Below are positions 13,257-23,652 of a stretch of DNA of 64,000 bases, piece after piece; the stretch's first letter is position 1; each line of letters opens with the position of its first letter. Under the pieces are notes generated by a model. The model was not told the DNA's origin, did no database searches, and worked only from the letters and a program-made list of their open reading frames with translations. Where the stretch lies: positions 186,001 through 250,000 of the forward strand of contig JAIXMQ010000033.1 in NCBI GenBank assembly GCA_025716855.1, read 5' to 3'. The stretch is from Pilaira anomala. Taxonomy: Eukaryota; Mucoromycota; Mucoromycetes; Mucorales; Mucoraceae. The translations under genes were made by a program, and so were the position numbers.

Positions 13257-13520
13257 TCAAGAGAGTTTGGTATCAATGACAACATCTTTTTGTTCAAATT
13301 CAGGCAAGGATAGTGATACCCTTCGTTTGTTTCTTTTCAAGCTTCTATGGGATAACAACTGTCGTCTGGGGTTTGTTTTGACTTCATAGCTTTTGTCCTT
13401 TGGTTTTTGACTGATCATCGATTGTTGTTGTTGTGGATGATGCGGAGGTGGACTATTATTAATCCATTGAATAATTGATGCCAAATAATTGACTGAAGAT
13501 TCATCATTTCTTTGGACCAT
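13257..13520 (-). CDS. Small basic protein of unknown function
   Basis: A single-exon frame of 87 residues starting at the ATG at 13520, with its stop at 13257-13259. I do not recognise it. The N-terminus (SSVNYLASIIQWINN) could form a helix. It is followed by a Pro/His/Gln-rich segment (PPPHHPQQQQ) and a Lys/Arg-rich C-terminal half (SHRSLKRNKRRVSLSLPEF) with possible nuclear-localisation or phosphorylation character. Residue composition is mixed rather than homopolymeric, which favours real coding. It lies 152 bp downstream of the RING-BRCT gene on the same strand, so it could also be a spurious frame in that gene's 3' flank. Confidence 0.45.
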   Translation of the reverse strand: MVQRNDESSVNYLASIIQWINNSPPPHHPQQQQSMISQKPKDKSYEVKTNPRRQLLSHRSLKRNKRRVSLSLPEFEQKDVVIDTKLS

Positions 13521-13672
13521 TTTCTTTTTTTTTTAGTTCAAGAAGTATGTATAAAAAAAAAAAAAAAAAGTGAAAGAAAGAGAGAAATAGGGAAAAAGAA
13601 ACAAAAAAAAAAAGGTATAAATAAGTAAACAAAATGGAGATGAAACAACAGATTGACGTAAAAAAAAAAAAA

Positions 13673-15043
13673 TTATAATGTATATTTATCCTTTTGTACA
13701 AGTTCATATGCACAAATACATTCATCAATCCAACCTTTAAATAAAAGTTTTGAATCTGGATATTGTTCATGCAATTCATCCGTATCTACTGAATCCATAT
13801 CTTGGTCACAAACAATGATTTCTCCATGACTTACAATTGTACCACCACCAATACGAATATATCTTTCATATCGTCTACTCATCTCATCATCTGTTATAAA
13901 CTTGGTTCGAATTCCTCTAAATAATTTTTGGCTCTATTTAAATATTAATATCATTGGTCGTGATTCTAGTTTCAAATCTCACTTACTTTTCCTTCCATCT
14001 TATTCTTTCTTGATTTTGCTGGTGCTCCTGTTCTGCCAAACTTGGTCTCGCCCGCAATTTCAAATCGTGTTTCTGGATAGACCGAGTTCATTTCTTTACA
14101 CTTTTCTAGCCCTAATTATTTTTAATTAATATTCAATGTTACCGATATTCTCTTTTATTTTCTTACATGTAGAATCTACAATATAGCATCCATGCAAAAT
14201 ACCGAGCAAATAATGGTCACTAAATTCAACAATATCACGAAGGTTTGGATCTAATGTTTAATCAATATCGTATGTAATACATAATATTTCTTTTATATAT
14301 ATACCTGCTGCCTTTAATACAACATGCGTAGTATCTTCATTAATCCCGTTCGTGAATGACATGTTGGGAACGTCAATTTCCTACAAATATTCAATGATAA
14401 ATCGTCGATAAAATACGTGATATATTCGATTTCTTACATTCAAATCATTTTCCAAATACACCTTTACATGTCTATCTTCAGGAGAATGCTCTCTCACATT
14501 GGATAAGGGACCTTCATTATCAATAACCCTCGTTGAAAGATCTTCGTTTTCGACAACCTTCACTGAATGACAGGCGAAAAAAAAAAAAAAGTAAGGAAGA
14601 GGAGAAAAAATAAATACAAAACTTTTTACCTGGACTTCGAGGCGTATCTTGTTCAAGTGTATCTTCATGTGTAAGATATTGAATAGGTAATTGAGATAAG
14701 TTGACATTACGTTCACGTTCAAATTCGTCTCTCATTTTTTGAAACTCTTTTACAATTTCTTGAACTGAATAAGCAGGGTGTAATTCGTCTTTTGTGAGCT
14801 CTTGATTACACAAGGGACAACATGTCTTGTGTACTAAATGTTGTACAATACATTCGTTACAGAAAGTATGGCCACAAGGTGTTGTAGTAGCTTCGTTAAA
14901 ATTGAATAAACTATTCAAAGTGTAAGTTTCTGTTACTTGTGTATGTTTCATTTGTTTACAAACCAAATGGAACAGCGTAATTCTCTAGACATGCCAGCCA
15001 AAAGGCCGTCAATAGTGTCTTCAGTTGAATTAGCACGTTTCAT
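13673..15043 (-). CDS. RING and tandem-BRCT protein, BRCA1/BARD1-like
   Basis: Seven exons (15043-14964, 14910-14630, 14562-14438, 14380-14305, 14250-14167, 14111-13987, 13933-13673); every junction is GT-AG and in phase; 343 residues. N-terminal C3HC4 RING: C24, C27, C39, H41, C44, C47, C58, C61 (CSIC, PCGHTFCNEC, CPLC), followed by a helix (YSVQEIVKEFQKMRDEF) as after the BRCA1 RING. After a short linker come two BRCT repeats. The first (about 150-245) contains INEDTTHVVLKA and HYLLGILHGCYIVDSTW; the second (about 258-340) contains KLFRGI, GGGTIVSHGEIIV and GWIDECICAYELV. The TTHVV-K string and the FIDC/ELV-like end resemble BRCA1 BRCT1 and BARD1 BRCT2 as I recall them. Known role of the family: a ubiquitin E3 heterodimer with phosphopeptide-binding BRCTs in homologous recombination. 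No ankyrin repeats and no long disordered middle are present. Rad18 is unlikely, because there is no SAP domain and BRCTs are present. Confidence 0.85.
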
Positions 15044-15700
15044 GTAAGAATATGGATAAAACCTGCATTTTTTTTTTTCAATTCACTTTGACTTCCTTTT
15101 TGTAATACTCTCACTACTTGCAGTAACTCCGGTTTCACTACAAATTATACCTTTTTTTTTCTTTCTTTTTTATTATACATATGTACACATATCAAAATGA
15201 ATCTACAGTCTTGATCACAGCTTTTACCGTGTACCTTATCTGGACAAGGGATTGTTTCAAGTTTTGACCTCTTGATGAAAAAGTGTAGCTTTATAAAAAG
15301 CCTATCAGTGTTTTAAAGAGCCAAAAAGTGGCTGGGTAAATGATGCAGTGTAAAATAATTTTCACTTATAACTTTTATTTAGCTTTTGTGTTCGTAAATT
15401 CAAAGGTCAGCTTGTTGATACAGCTCAAGGACTTGGAGCAGCCTTGACCTTGCCTTCCGTACTTCAGATCTGTATGGCTATATAGAGTTGTGAGTAGAGT
15501 CGACCGCAACGAGCTCGGCTTCTTATAGCTTTTTCAATGCGTAACCATTTGATTCATATAACTTTTATTCATTTGTATGTAAAATCTATGCGATCTTTCT
15601 ACGTAAAGTTTACTCTAAATCAATACAAGCTCACTGAATGAAATAATATATTTTCGATTGAGCGTAAGGAAATTCTAGTTTTTTTTTTATTATTTATTTA
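15044..15700. other. Spacer upstream of the RING-BRCT gene
   Basis: No gene seen. It contains the presumed promoter of the RING-BRCT gene next to 15043 and the 3' flank of the BUB2 gene. A less AT-rich patch at about 15400-15520 stands out in composition, but I could not match it to an RNA gene or a protein. Confidence 0.5.
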
Positions 15701-16144
15701 TTATTTTCTCATCGTATCAATAGCATCCAGCATATAAGCAGGTAAATCATTAGAATCATCTTGTTGTTCAGACCAATTTGGACAAGTGGTAGTTCTTATA
15801 CCCAATTCATCGGAAACTTGTTCATCATAAGCATGTCTAACGAGTTTATCGTATAATTCAGCTGATAAATTTTTACATAATGAATTTGTCAAGTTGATAA
15901 TCTCCTTTGCCCGAAGCGGGGGTAAAACACGCAAGATATTGACAGGACTTGAACTTTGTAATAACTCGGTTCGAATCAAAGCTAATTGAGCTATAATAAA
16001 CAAGATATTTAAATGGATACCACATGCAAACATGTAATCCCATAACTGTAATAATTCAGACAAAGGTGGTGTACAAGCAGAAAATGTCATAACAGCTGTA
16101 TATATATGTATATATATAAAAAAAGGTCAAATAAGTATCACCAA

Positions 16145-16185
<41 letters not shown>

Positions 16186-17034
16186 ACATGCAAAAGCATA
16201 TGTATTGGCAGACAAGTTTTTTCCGCGTAAATATCCATATAATGTAGGATCTAAAGATCGTAAACACAAGTCTAAAAGCTATTTTATAAAATATATAAGT
16301 ACAGACAAAGAAAATTTGCATGAATTTAATTTACCCGAAGTCCGCAATGAACACCTCGCATAGTAGGTTGAACATATAAAGGACACCATTTCCAAATAAA
16401 AGTAGAATAAGTATGAAATGCTTCCATTTCAGGTAATGCCATTAAGAAGGGAGCAGCAAGTACGTTTACACCTTGTACATAAGTTAATGGTTTAGAACGA
16501 TGACAATTAAATTGTTTACGAATTGTACTTGAACGAGAGTTTTTATCTATTTTTTTTTTATTTTTTTTTACATAAGTAAAGAGATACGATTGATTATGAT
16601 TCTATTTACCATCATTTGTCCAGACAAAAGCATTCAAGACACGAACCAGCATATCCTCAGATACATGTTCAATGAATTTAGTATCAGTTGTCATTGTTCG
16701 AAATGTATCATTTCTTATTTTATCATCTAGTGAACTTGGTCCTAATTCAACTAGATAAATATAACTTGATGCAGATATTTGATGTACACCTAAAAGTAAT
16801 TTCCAGACTTTTCCTCTCAACTGTACAATGATAATTTTTATTTTCTTTGTTCTTTTTTATTTATTTATTTCATTTTTTTTTTACCTCTGCTGGGCATGGA
16901 GTGGTTAATAATGCTTCTCGCAAATTTGATAAACTAATTTCAGCAGACTTTATATCATAGTTCTTTTTGTTCAATATATCTTCTATAGTTTGATTACACC
17001 AAATAGAATCATGATCTAAATCATCAATAAACAT
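15701..17034 (-). CDS. BUB2: Bub2/Cdc16-type TBC-domain GAP of the mitotic exit network
   Basis: Five exons (17034-16885, 16820-16610, 16546-16335, 16278-16188, 16095-15701), 352 residues, in phase. Bub2 (Cdc16 in fission yeast) is the GTPase-activating subunit that, with Bfa1/Byr4, holds the Tem1/Spg1 GTPase inactive at the spindle pole until the spindle is positioned. The TBC domain fills most of the protein. The arginine finger IRNDTFR fits the IxxDxxR motif, and the glutamine finger is TYVQGVN. The signatures VMTFSACTPPLSELLQLWD and FACGIHLNILFIIAQL are characteristic of Bub2 among TBC proteins. Both catalytic fingers are present, so activity is expected. A CA-repeat of about 36 bp lies in intron 4. 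The start ATG at 17034 is chosen because it opens the only frame reaching the TBC exon. Confidence 0.93.
16148..16183. repeat. CA dinucleotide microsatellite inside a BUB2 intron
   Basis: About 18 CA units immediately next to the intron 5' splice site (read on the minus strand as TG repeats after GTAAG). Confidence 0.9.
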
Positions 17035-17288
17035 TTGAAAAGAAAGAAAAAAAAAAGAAAGTGGAGGGAGAAAGAAAGAAAGAAAGAAACTAATTTAAAT
17101 AGAGTGTAATATATAAATATTATATTGGGAAAAATAAGGGGGAGAAGATGGGAGACGGTATAAAGTTTTTTTTGTGTGTACAAAATAAATATAAAAGAAA
17201 AGGTCACGTATTATAACTTATGAACATCGGTACAAGGTATTTACAAAATCTCAATAATCATATAGCAAAGAGAAAGAAATATACATTT

Positions 17289-18079
17289 TTATACTGGATT
17301 GTCTAAATCTTGGTGATATCTGGATCCTCCTCTGCTTCTATTATTATTATTATTATTATTATTATTGGTATAACCTCCTCTATGTATTCTTCCTCTAGAA
17401 TTGTAAGGATGACTATTACTCATATTATTATTATTATTGTACGAACGATGCTGATGTCTGTTATTATTATTATTATTATTATGAATATCGATTTGACGAG
17501 GCATTCGGTTATTAGATTGTTGTTGTTGTTGTTGTTGTTGTTGTCCAGCTCGATTGTTATACGCTGGTGGTGGATGAACTTCAATTTCGGACATATTAGG
17601 TTTCTCTACATACGGAAAGGTATCCTGTCCAACTCGCTTTATTTTACAGTTCTTTGATGTTGAAATGAATAATCGACCTTGTCTCGACTTAATATCTCTA
17701 TATACACATATAAACACTGTTTTTTTAGCTAATAGAACTCTTTTTTTTTTTTTTTTCCTCTTTACTTACACTCCAGTAATTCTTAAAATATCACCACCTT
17801 TTATATCTTTTCCCAATTCTCCCCAAACACTAAGTATAATAGACCCTGTTTTATCGGCTACAATGTATCTATAAATCATATCTCCTTCACGCGTTGTAAC
17901 TGGATCACCATCTAGTTTTAAGGATGATCGTTTAGTTATATATATATATATATATATAAACCTCTCTCTTTTTCTTTACCTTTTTGTAATACAATCACTT
18001 CACAATCAAAATTTCTTGACGTTTGATTCATATCTTTAATTAATAAAATGTTTGACCTTGGGTTAACTGTATCCATCAT
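17289..18079 (-). CDS. SOSS-B/hSSB-like single-strand DNA-binding protein
   Basis: Three exons (18079-17980, 17911-17770, 17697-17289), 216 residues, in phase. The N-terminal half is one OB fold (about residues 8-125). Recognisable stretches are NCEVIVLQ-like strands, IVADKTGSIILSVWGELG, DIKGGDILRITG and PYVEKPNMSEIEV, closely matching the OB fold of human SSB1/SSB2 (NABP), the DNA-binding subunit of the SOSS complex that senses single-strand ends in repair. The tail is low-complexity: Gln and Asn runs (up to nine) with Arg-Gly groups (SRGRIHRGGY, RSRGGSRYH). This fits a flexible RNA- or DNA-binding tail. The start is one of two adjacent ATGs (18079, 18076). Its neighbours are Bub2 and the ACB protein on the same strand, with separate promoters likely. 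Confidence 0.88.
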
Positions 18080-18293
18080 GCGTATGTGTGTGTTTATTTT
18101 AAAATGTTTTTTTTTTTTTTTTTTTTAAGAAGAAAAAGAAAGAAGGGGGGATAAAAGGGGGCGGAGGGAACACAAAAACTAAATTTATACTTTTTTTTTT
18201 TTTTTTTTTTTTTTTAGGTGTGTGACTTGAATAACTGCATGTCACAACACCTTTTGTTGAAATTAAAAACCGACGTTTTTTTATTTTTATTTT

Positions 18294-19493
18294 TTAAACT
18301 GTAACTTTCCAAAATACAACACGTTGTGAAATGTAACGTAATAAATCTCTAGTACGAGGACCAGTATAAGCAATGATTGTATATGCAATCGGTGATTTCC
18401 TTCTCCAAAGCACTAGAAACAATAAGAATAAAATTAAAATATTCAAGAAAATATGTTTAGCAACCGACTTGAATAACAAGATCAAACGCCATCGTAAAAG
18501 TAATGGATGTCTTTCTTTTACTCTTAAATGATTGATTTCTTCACAAAGTGCTGCTACCTCTGACTGTAGTGTTTTTAAGGTTGCTTTGTTTGATGAGGAT
18601 GAAGATTGTGTTCTCTTTTTATAATAAGGGTTTTGACTCGGTGTGGATATATATAATGAGGAGGTAGCAGTTGCTACTTCTTTATCTTCTTCTTCGTGGT
18701 TTATTGTCATTGGAGTATAGATAGAATAGGATGATTCATGTCTTGAGGGTCTGGGAGATAATTCAGGTGTGACAGGAAACTCTTTATAGATTGGACTCGA
18801 AAAATACGACGACCCAGATTGGGGTGCTTGTTGTTCAGACAGAAATTGCTCTGGCTCGATTTGACCCAAATAGTACTCTTCTTTTTCCTTTTCGTTTGTA
18901 TCCCATTGAACAAGATTTTCTTTCATTGCGTGTAACAAATAAACATGAGAAAAAAAAAAGAGAGAGAGAAATTATTATTATTTTACCTTCTTCTGTTGTG
19001 TCTTCTTGTAAATAATCTAATGATTCATTTAAACTTGTAGTTAATTCAGAATCTGGATATTGTATTAAATACTAGGAGAAAAAAAAAATAGTTCTTATTA
19101 AATCGTCTATCATCAAAATTTGGTTGTTGTTGCTTACTTGTTTCAATAAATCAATGAGTGCATGAATATACATGGTTTGAGCTTCAATTGGACTTGTACC
19201 TCGTAATCTATCCCAAGATTTCCTATATATATATAAATTTCTTAGTTGAAATAATCTATAGAATGCACTATGATATCTAACCATTTTGCGTATTGAACGA
19301 TATGTTTTGATGAAGGTTTCATCAACATGCAATCCCCAGCAAGGGTTTGTTTATAAAGTCCGTAAAATTTTAATCTATCGGTAATTGACGGTTGAAAAGA
19401 TCCTCCACTCTCGGTTGGTAAAGAACGTACAACGGCTAGTGCTCGGCAAAATCGTACTTGCGTCATATAAAGTGAAGCTGATGTTGAACTCAT
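18294..19493 (-). CDS. Tail-anchored acyl-CoA-binding protein (ACBD5/Atg37-like)
   Basis: Four exons (19493-19282, 19222-19138, 19071-18987, 18919-18294), 335 residues, in phase. The acyl-CoA-binding domain (about 8-100) shows FYGLYKQTLAGD, YAKWKSWDRL and GTSPIEAQTMYIHAL, including the Tyr and Lys that bind CoA in the family. A Ser/Pro-rich middle follows, then a short coiled coil (LKTLQSEVAALCEEINHL). A hydrophobic segment (VAKHIFLNILILFLLFLVLW, about 278-297) lies near the C-terminus. This order is that of peroxisomal ACBD5/Atg37, which links acyl-CoA binding to peroxisome contacts and pexophagy. The peroxisomal site is inferred. The last intron ends in ATGAAAG rather than a pyrimidine tract, so this acceptor is the least certain junction; it is the one that keeps the frame. 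Confidence 0.87.
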
Positions 19494-21574
19494 CTTTTTT
19501 TTTTTTTATGTAGTAGTGTAGTGTACGAAAATATATATAAAAACGAGAGAGAAGAGAAGAGAGGGGGAATTTTGTCCAAATGAGAGATTTATGTGCGTAT
19601 GAAAAAACCTCTACTACCACACGTGATAAGTAAACAAGTAATAAATAATTAGTCTGAAAAAAAAAAAAAAAGTGTGGAATCCAATTGGGAATAGCACATG
19701 AGATTGTTTATGTTACTCTTTTTTCTTCATGCAGAATGTTTCTCTCTATAAATGCTGTGATTATGTTAGCTGAATAGGTTTCACTGTGTCAAAAGTATTT
19801 TGGTGTATGCTAAGAAAAACACCCTAGTGTATGTTGAATGAGGGGACCACTTACAAAGTCACGTCGATTTTATCTTGGACATTTTGTAGATAATACTCTT
19901 TGTATAGCTTAACGCCCTTTTTTTTTTTTATGCATGTGTATCATAATTGAGTGCATCCATAATATGAACGCACCGACATAAAAATACACTGTTAGCTCAT
20001 ATTTCTTTGCCGCCTAAAAAAAAAAAAAAAAAAAAGATAGTTAAATGGAACTACGGAAAGAGATGATTGAGTATTAGCCGTAAACCCATCAGGATCTCAG
20101 GTAACTCGTTGTCTATTCCTCAGCTGTGTGTGGAAAATCCTTTTTTTTTTTTTTCACTCGTTGCTTACTTAAACAACTCATTAGACCTTTTTTAGCATTT
20201 GAAACTATTATTCGTTTATTTGGTATTCCTAGTGATTTTTTTTTTTGATCGTTCTGTACTTCTTCACTTGAAATGACATATTAGTCCTGAAGGATATTAA
20301 AAAATTATCAAATTATTTTATTGACTTGTTCCTAAATATTATCATCATTAAAGTTTATACTCAAGTTAAATACTCTATAAATATAGTTTTTAGCTTTAAG
20401 TACAAGAAGTTGATGTAAAATGTAAAGCTAAAAACTTTCTCAACCATGAGAAGAGCCGCTGCGTGAAAAATCGTGGCTCGTTGCTGATCCTTTTGTTCTT
20501 GCAAATATATATATATATCTGACCTTAACCCAGATCGCTAGTAAAATGCTTTCGGAACCAAGTAATTTGGAACAAAAGATAGAGATATTCAACGCCTGAA
20601 AGATTTGAAGTTTTTACAGCTTGATAAAATATAATCTATATATTAAGATAGCATCGTGTCACAATTGAGGGTGAGCTTTTAATACTAGAAATGGTAGGGC
20701 TTTTTTGATATTAAATAAACCCAGCTTTTTGATATTGTATATCTGAATAAAAACGGTAAAATCTTCTCTTAGATATACTACTATATAAACTCCCTGATTA
20801 AAACATGTAATGCTCAGCAATTCTTTTTTTAAACAATACTATCTTCCTTGCTGATATCTTAATATGAAGCTCGGTCATTTGAGAAAGATAATATCAATTT
20901 CAAAATAAATCTGAATTTACACCTACTACTGCATTATTAAGTACCCATATATACCACCTTCCTTTTTATGTCAGGAACACAAAATGAGAGAAGAACTCCG
21001 TCAATCTACAGATTTTCAAATAGCACTTCTTTCTCTCTAAAAAGAAGATAATGCAATATACTTTTTTTTTTAAAAAGATAACTAAGATCAAAATCCTTCA
21101 ACATTTACCGCAGGTTGAAACCCTGTTTTAAAACTTCTTTTTCTACTAGTTACCTGCAAAAGCGCGACTAGAAAAAGAAAAAAGATTACACATAATTTAA
21201 GAATTAAAATCTTTCTAAACCATCATTTTACGTTCATTGACGTCAAATTATGATCGATTTTGATTTTTATATATTATATATAAACAAAGATTTTTTTTTT
21301 TATTACCCTGTATATTTATAAATTACTCTTCGTTGTTATGCAAAAAAAAAAAATATAGATTATCTGGGATTTATTTAATCCATTTATTTTTTATTTATTT
21401 GAAAGCCAAATGACACGGTGTACTACCACATAAACACCGGTTGCTCGGAGAGGAATCACTTGTTTTTTTTAGTTAAAAAAAAAAAAAAAATAGATGTGGA
21501 GCAACAAAATCATAAGATAACTACACTTTTTTTTTTTTTTTTTTTCCTTATTTTAATTCTTTTTTTTTTATATT
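19494..21574. other. AT-rich spacer between divergent genes, no gene seen
   Basis: About 2.1 kb between the start of the ACB gene and the start of the M20 gene. It must hold both promoters. No frame longer than a few dozen codons looks like protein. Long A/T runs flank 20020-20036, 21478-21490 and 21527-21545. Confidence 0.5.
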
Positions 21575-22239
21575 ATGAACGACATTAAAGAATCTGTTAC
21601 AAAAACCATCCAAGGTCTCGATAAGGAACTTCGTGAAATTAGTCTCAAGGTAAAAAATAAAAAAATAAAAACGGTTTCCTATCATTAGTTCTATTGTTAT
21701 AAACATGTCTTCTACACAGATTCATGACGATCCCGAGTTAGGACATGAAGAGTTCCATGCTTACAAGTTATTGACGGATTACCTTGAAAAGAAAGGGTTT
21801 GAAATGTCTTATGAAGTAGCTGGTTTAAAAACTGGGTTTATGGCCAAGTACAGTAACAGTAGTTCAGGAAGAAGAGTTGGATTTGTTTGTGAATATGATG
21901 CTTTACCTGGGTAAAATAAACATTATCACTTGGTGTACTGATTCGGGATATACTAATAATTTTTTTTTTCTCTTTCAGTATTGGACATGCTTGTGGTCAT
22001 AACATTATTTCAGTACAAGGTCTTGCCTGTACTCTTGCTTTCAAAGCTTTGTTGGACCAAGATTTAGTTCAAGGCTCTGTTGTTCTCTTTGGTACGCCTG
22101 CTGAAGAAAGTACTAGCGGAAAGATCGATTTTGTGAAGGAAGGTGTTGTTCAAGATAACGTTGATTATGCTATGATGTTGGTAAGAACTTTTTTTTTTGT
22201 TTTCTGTAAATTTTTTTTTTTTTTTTTTGACTCAATTTT

Positions 22240-22276
<37 letters not shown>

Positions 22277-22501
22277 CACCCATTTGCTGATGATGGAATT
22301 TATACTAGAATGTTGGCTTTAGATACACTTGTAGTTGAATTCTTTGGTAAAGCATCTCATGCTGGTATGGCACCTTGGAACGGTATTAATGCCCTTGATG
22401 CCTTAATGCAAGGTTTTGATAACGTTGGTTTATTAAGACAACAAACGATTCCTACAGACAGGTAAAAAAATTTTTTTTTGTCATACAAATAATTCACACG
22501 A

Positions 22502-22536
<35 letters not shown>

Positions 22537-23078
22537 GAATTCATGGTGTTATTACCAACGGTGGTAAATCTCCTAATGTCATCCCAGATTATTCTTCCGC
22601 ACGCTTTTATGCCCGTTCGATCACCAGAAACCAATTGAACGCATTAAAGCCCCGTCTTGAGAACTGTTTCAAGGCTTCTGCACTTGCTAGCGGTTGTAAC
22701 TATAAATTAAGTTGGGCTCCTTTAGGTCCAGTGGAAGATGTATTTATGAATGATGCTTTAGCTTTAAACTTTAAACATTATATGGAGAAGGAAGGTGTTA
22801 AATACAGAAGTCGTGCTGAAGAAGAACAAATTAGTACAGGTAGTACCGATATGGGTAACTTTAGTTACGTCGTGCCTTCTATTCATCCTGCCTACAGTAT
22901 TCATACAAAGGCTGCTAATCATACCAAAGAATTTGCTGCTGCTGCTAGACTTCCTCAAGCTCATCAAGATACCCTTCGTGCTGCTAAATGTTTAACTTTT
23001 ACCGCTGCTGAGGTCATGATTGATGATTCTCTTTATCAACAAGTGCTTGATGATTTCAAAAAGGGAAAGCCTCAATAA
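21575..23078 (+). CDS. M20-family amidohydrolase (PM20D2/AbgB-like)
   Basis: Five exons (21575-21649, 21720-21910, 21979-22180, 22277-22461, 22538-23078), 397 residues, in phase. M20 enzymes are two-zinc amidohydrolases; the PM20D2/AbgB branch cleaves small peptide-like or acyl-amino-acid substrates. Metal and catalytic motifs are HDDPELGHEE, EYDALPGIGHACGHN and GTPAEE. The dimerisation/lid domain starts near DTLVVEFFGKASHAG. The C-terminal part has the STDMGNFSYVVPSIHP metal-ligand block. Length fits the family. There is no signal peptide, so it is probably cytosolic. Introns 3 and 4 are almost pure T or A runs. The ACSS3-like gene follows on the same strand 574 bp on; no functional link is shown. 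The exact substrate cannot be read from sequence. Confidence 0.92.
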
Positions 23079-23082
23079 GTCT

Positions 23083-23086
<4 letters not shown>

Positions 23087-23124
<38 letters not shown>
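23087..23124. repeat. CT dinucleotide microsatellite
   Basis: About 18 CT units directly after the stop codon of the M20 gene, so within its 3' untranslated region. Confidence 0.9.
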
Positions 23125-23125
<1 letters not shown>

Positions 23126-23537
23126 ATTTAGTTATATATATATATCAATAAAAATGTATTGTCATAGATTATGTTTTAGAAAGAAAGAAAAAAAGTTCTT
23201 TGCATAAATTTATCATTTTCATGAGCCAAATAAATCTATATATTTACATAGTGATAAACATAACAAAGTTCTAAAAAAAGGAACCATATCTTTAGTACTC
23301 ATCTGTATTACAGATGCATATTAGACTTTTGAGATTAATTTTCCCCACACTCATGTAATGATGTATTTTCCCCACACAACTTTTTTTTTTTTTTTTGTAC
23401 AACAAGAATTGCATGAGAAAAGAAAGACTAAATAACCTTGGACTTTTTCGCACGTTGAACGATTTAAAAAAATACATAATGAGTATATGCGTTATTGTTA
23501 TTTATTTATTTTTCACACGAATATAAATAATCTCTCT

Positions 23538-23540
<3 letters not shown>

Positions 23541-23598
<58 letters not shown>
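23541..23598. repeat. 58-base poly-T run in a 5' flank
   Basis: The longest homopolymer in the window. It lies about 55 bp upstream of the acyl-CoA synthetase start codon and is followed by T- and A-runs up to the ATG. Such rigid A/T tracts exclude nucleosomes in fungi, so a promoter role is plausible but inferred. Confidence 0.9.
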
Positions 23599-23652
23599 CT
23601 TTCTAAATATTTACTTTTTTTTTTTTTAAAAAAAAAAAAATACTTTATAGTA

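Larger units (their letters stand above)
23079..23652. other. Simple-repeat-rich spacer
   Basis: Begins with a CT microsatellite (23087-23124) and ends with an exceptional T-run (23541-23598) followed by an A-run just before the acyl-CoA synthetase start. No gene is seen between them. Confidence 0.7.

Noticed and set aside
13673..15043. RING-BRCT gene considered as Rad18
   Set aside because: Rad18 has a RING followed by zinc-finger and SAP domains, not tandem BRCTs; here two BRCT repeats follow in phase and no SAP is seen.
15400..15520. Compositionally distinct patch considered as a small nuclear RNA or 5S rRNA gene
   Set aside because: No consensus box of 5S, U-snRNA or tRNA genes could be found, and no fold was evident by eye.
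16148..16183. Array-like regularity considered as CRISPR or minisatellite
   Set aside because: It is a plain CA dinucleotide repeat inside an intron; no spacer-repeat structure exists anywhere in the window.
17310..17657. Plus-strand frame rich in Ile/Leu runs
   Set aside because: It is the antisense shadow of the Asn/Gln codon repeats of the SOSS-B-like gene.
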